Positions 63,369 through 64,000 of a DNA stretch of 64,000 nucleotides are shown piece by piece. The notes below the pieces were generated by a model. That model did not search any database, had not been told where the DNA came from, and worked only from the letters and a program-made list of their open reading frames with translations. The position numbers and the translations under genes were made by a program. Where the stretch lies: assembly GCA_016709875.1 (NCBI GenBank), contig JADJLZ010000012.1:211121-275120 (forward strand), given 5' to 3'. Positions within the stretch are counted from its first letter, which is position 1. Each line of letters begins with the position of its first letter. Source of the stretch: Planctomycetota bacterium. Its GTDB lineage: Bacteria; Planctomycetota; UBA1135; GCA-002686595.

Positions 63369-63661
63369 GGCGCCGGCAAGTCGCCCGGTCGCAGCTCGGA
63401 CGGCAAGCGGAAGAAGCACATCACCACGCGGTCGTCACCCTGGCTCCGCAGGTGCTCGGCAACGGGATCCTCGATCGTCATGGCCCACGCGACGTTCTCC
63501 TCCTGCTCGGGCAGGAGGCTCTCCAGCACGACCCACACCTGCACGTATCCGTACCCGAGCGGATCCCAGTCGACCGCCGCGCGCACGTCCACGACCTTGG
63601 GCTGCGCGGGTAGCTGCAACGACTTGAGATCGACGATGGGTTGGTCGGGTTTGCGCACCAT
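63365..63661 (-). CDS. Small protein, intact copy A of the duplicated pair
   Basis: A 98-residue protein, complete: MVRKPDQPIVDLKSLQLPAQ, then VVDVRAAVDWDPLGYGYVQVWVVLE, EQEENVAWAMTIEDPVAEHLRSQGDDRV, CFFRLPSELRPGDLPAP. It is very similar to copy B and differs mainly in single residues, so it is under selection or a recent copy. No nucleotidyltransferase or DNA-binding motif is seen. It is followed by only a HEPN fragment. Function unknown. Confidence 0.65.
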   Translation of the reverse strand: MVRKPDQPIVDLKSLQLPAQPKVVDVRAAVDWDPLGYGYVQVWVVLESLLPEQEENVAWAMTIEDPVAEHLRSQGDDRVVMCFFRLPSELRPGDLPAP

Positions 63662-63862
63662 GGGAGGCTGCGGAGGCCGCGAAACGTCGGCCAATCGCTT
63701 CCGCACGCACGACGAACGGCGCGTGGAACGGTTGCACCGAATCGACCGCACGTCGTGGGCTCGACCTCGCGATCACGGCTTCCGGGAGCGCATTCCGCGC
63801 CGCCATCCGGGCTCCGGCCGAGGCACTCCATTCCGAGCACTCCGACGTCCGATGGAGTGTGC

Positions 63863-64000
63863 GTGAAGCTCGTCCGCGCCGCCGACGTCGACCTCGAACA
63901 ACCGCAGACCGTGTTCCGCCACGGACGCGTCGGCCCGATCGCGGCCTTCGTCGCGTTCGCCGCGATCACGTGCGTGGGCGCGTCGTTCGCGCCGCGCGTG
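63863..64000 (+). CDS. Membrane protein start, cut by window end
   Basis: From GTG 63863 the frame is open to the window end: VKLVRAADVDLEQPQTVFRHGRVG then a hydrophobic stretch PIAAFVAFAAITCVGASFA, a likely signal anchor or transmembrane helix. Only 46 residues are visible, so the family is unknown. It is divergent from the small protein gene. Confidence 0.4.
   Translation, partial: MKLVRAADVDLEQPQTVFRHGRVGPIAAFVAFAAITCVGASFAPRV

Larger units (their letters stand above)
62880..63750. repeat. Tandem duplication of the small-protein gene and flanks, period about 486
   Basis: Two copies of one unit: copy B spans about 62,800-63,257 and copy A about 63,280-63,750. The unit holds about 85 bases of upstream flank (GAACGGTT-CACCGAATCG near the outer edge), the small gene and the first about 75 bases of the HEPN gene. 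The start codons (63175 and 63661) are 486 bases apart. Copy A breaks off in the HEPN gene exactly where the copy B flank begins. Confidence 0.7.

Overview
The window is high-GC DNA from one or two uncultured bacteria, most likely Planctomycetota or a close relative. The evidence is serine/threonine kinases with a DWG motif and a tandem paralogue, many secreted proteins of unknown function, and two secreted proteins that share a C-terminal domain starting FCFGDG and rich in Cys-Pro-Cys. There is no insertion sequence, CRISPR array or rRNA. One tRNA (Asp, GTC) is present.

Positions 1-43,879 are clean: every gene reads through without a break. Left to right: an ABC exporter (ATPase plus permease) with a coupled two-domain universal stress protein; a secreted protein; then a long minus-strand run (17,270 to 4,509) holding a secreted propeller-like protein with the FCFGDG domain, an SGNH hydrolase, a secreted protein, a putative secreted RNase toxin with a coupled candidate immunity gene, two tandem kinases and a PQQ-type beta-propeller protein. 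Next come rsmH, a secreted protein combining a cell-wall-binding-repeat-like region with a possible gingipain-like region, a LuxR-type response regulator, a lipoprotein, and a coupled periplasmic binding protein plus hybrid histidine kinase. The metabolic core is pgm-zwf-ackA-xfp (26,239-32,942), a compact phosphoketolase operon that would turn sugar phosphates into acetyl phosphate, ATP and acetate. It is followed by a B12-binding/radical SAM protein with a C-terminal STAS-like domain, an RNase II/R-type enzyme, prolyl aminopeptidase, a beta-hydroxyacid dehydrogenase-like protein, a parvulin-type lipoprotein, an Xre regulator, DUF1801 and YjbR-type proteins, and an aldehyde dehydrogenase.

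From about 44.3 kb to the end the style changes. Almost every gene longer than about 500 bases is cut by one or more frameshifts, several of them clear single-base insertions or deletions (for example inside the HExxH motif of a metalloprotease, and in Mrp and superoxide dismutase). Codon use also shifts toward TTG and CAA. I read this as either a join between two related genomes at about 43.9-44.3 kb, or a segment with uncorrected long-read errors. The segment encodes secreted metalloproteases, an AHSA1-type protein, a CxxCxGxG cysteine-rich exported protein, tRNA-Asp, a Tat-exported superoxide dismutase, a MacB/FtsX-like ABC exporter, MazG, a coupled set of two STN-like lipoproteins and a YjbQ protein, a remnant of QueC, the Fe-S carrier ATPase Mrp, and at 62.3-63.7 kb a small protein coupled to a HEPN-like protein, with the 5' part of the unit duplicated in tandem.

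The best candidates for something undescribed are this duplicated small protein/HEPN unit and the free-standing secreted RNase-toxin/immunity pair at 11.8-12.6 kb.
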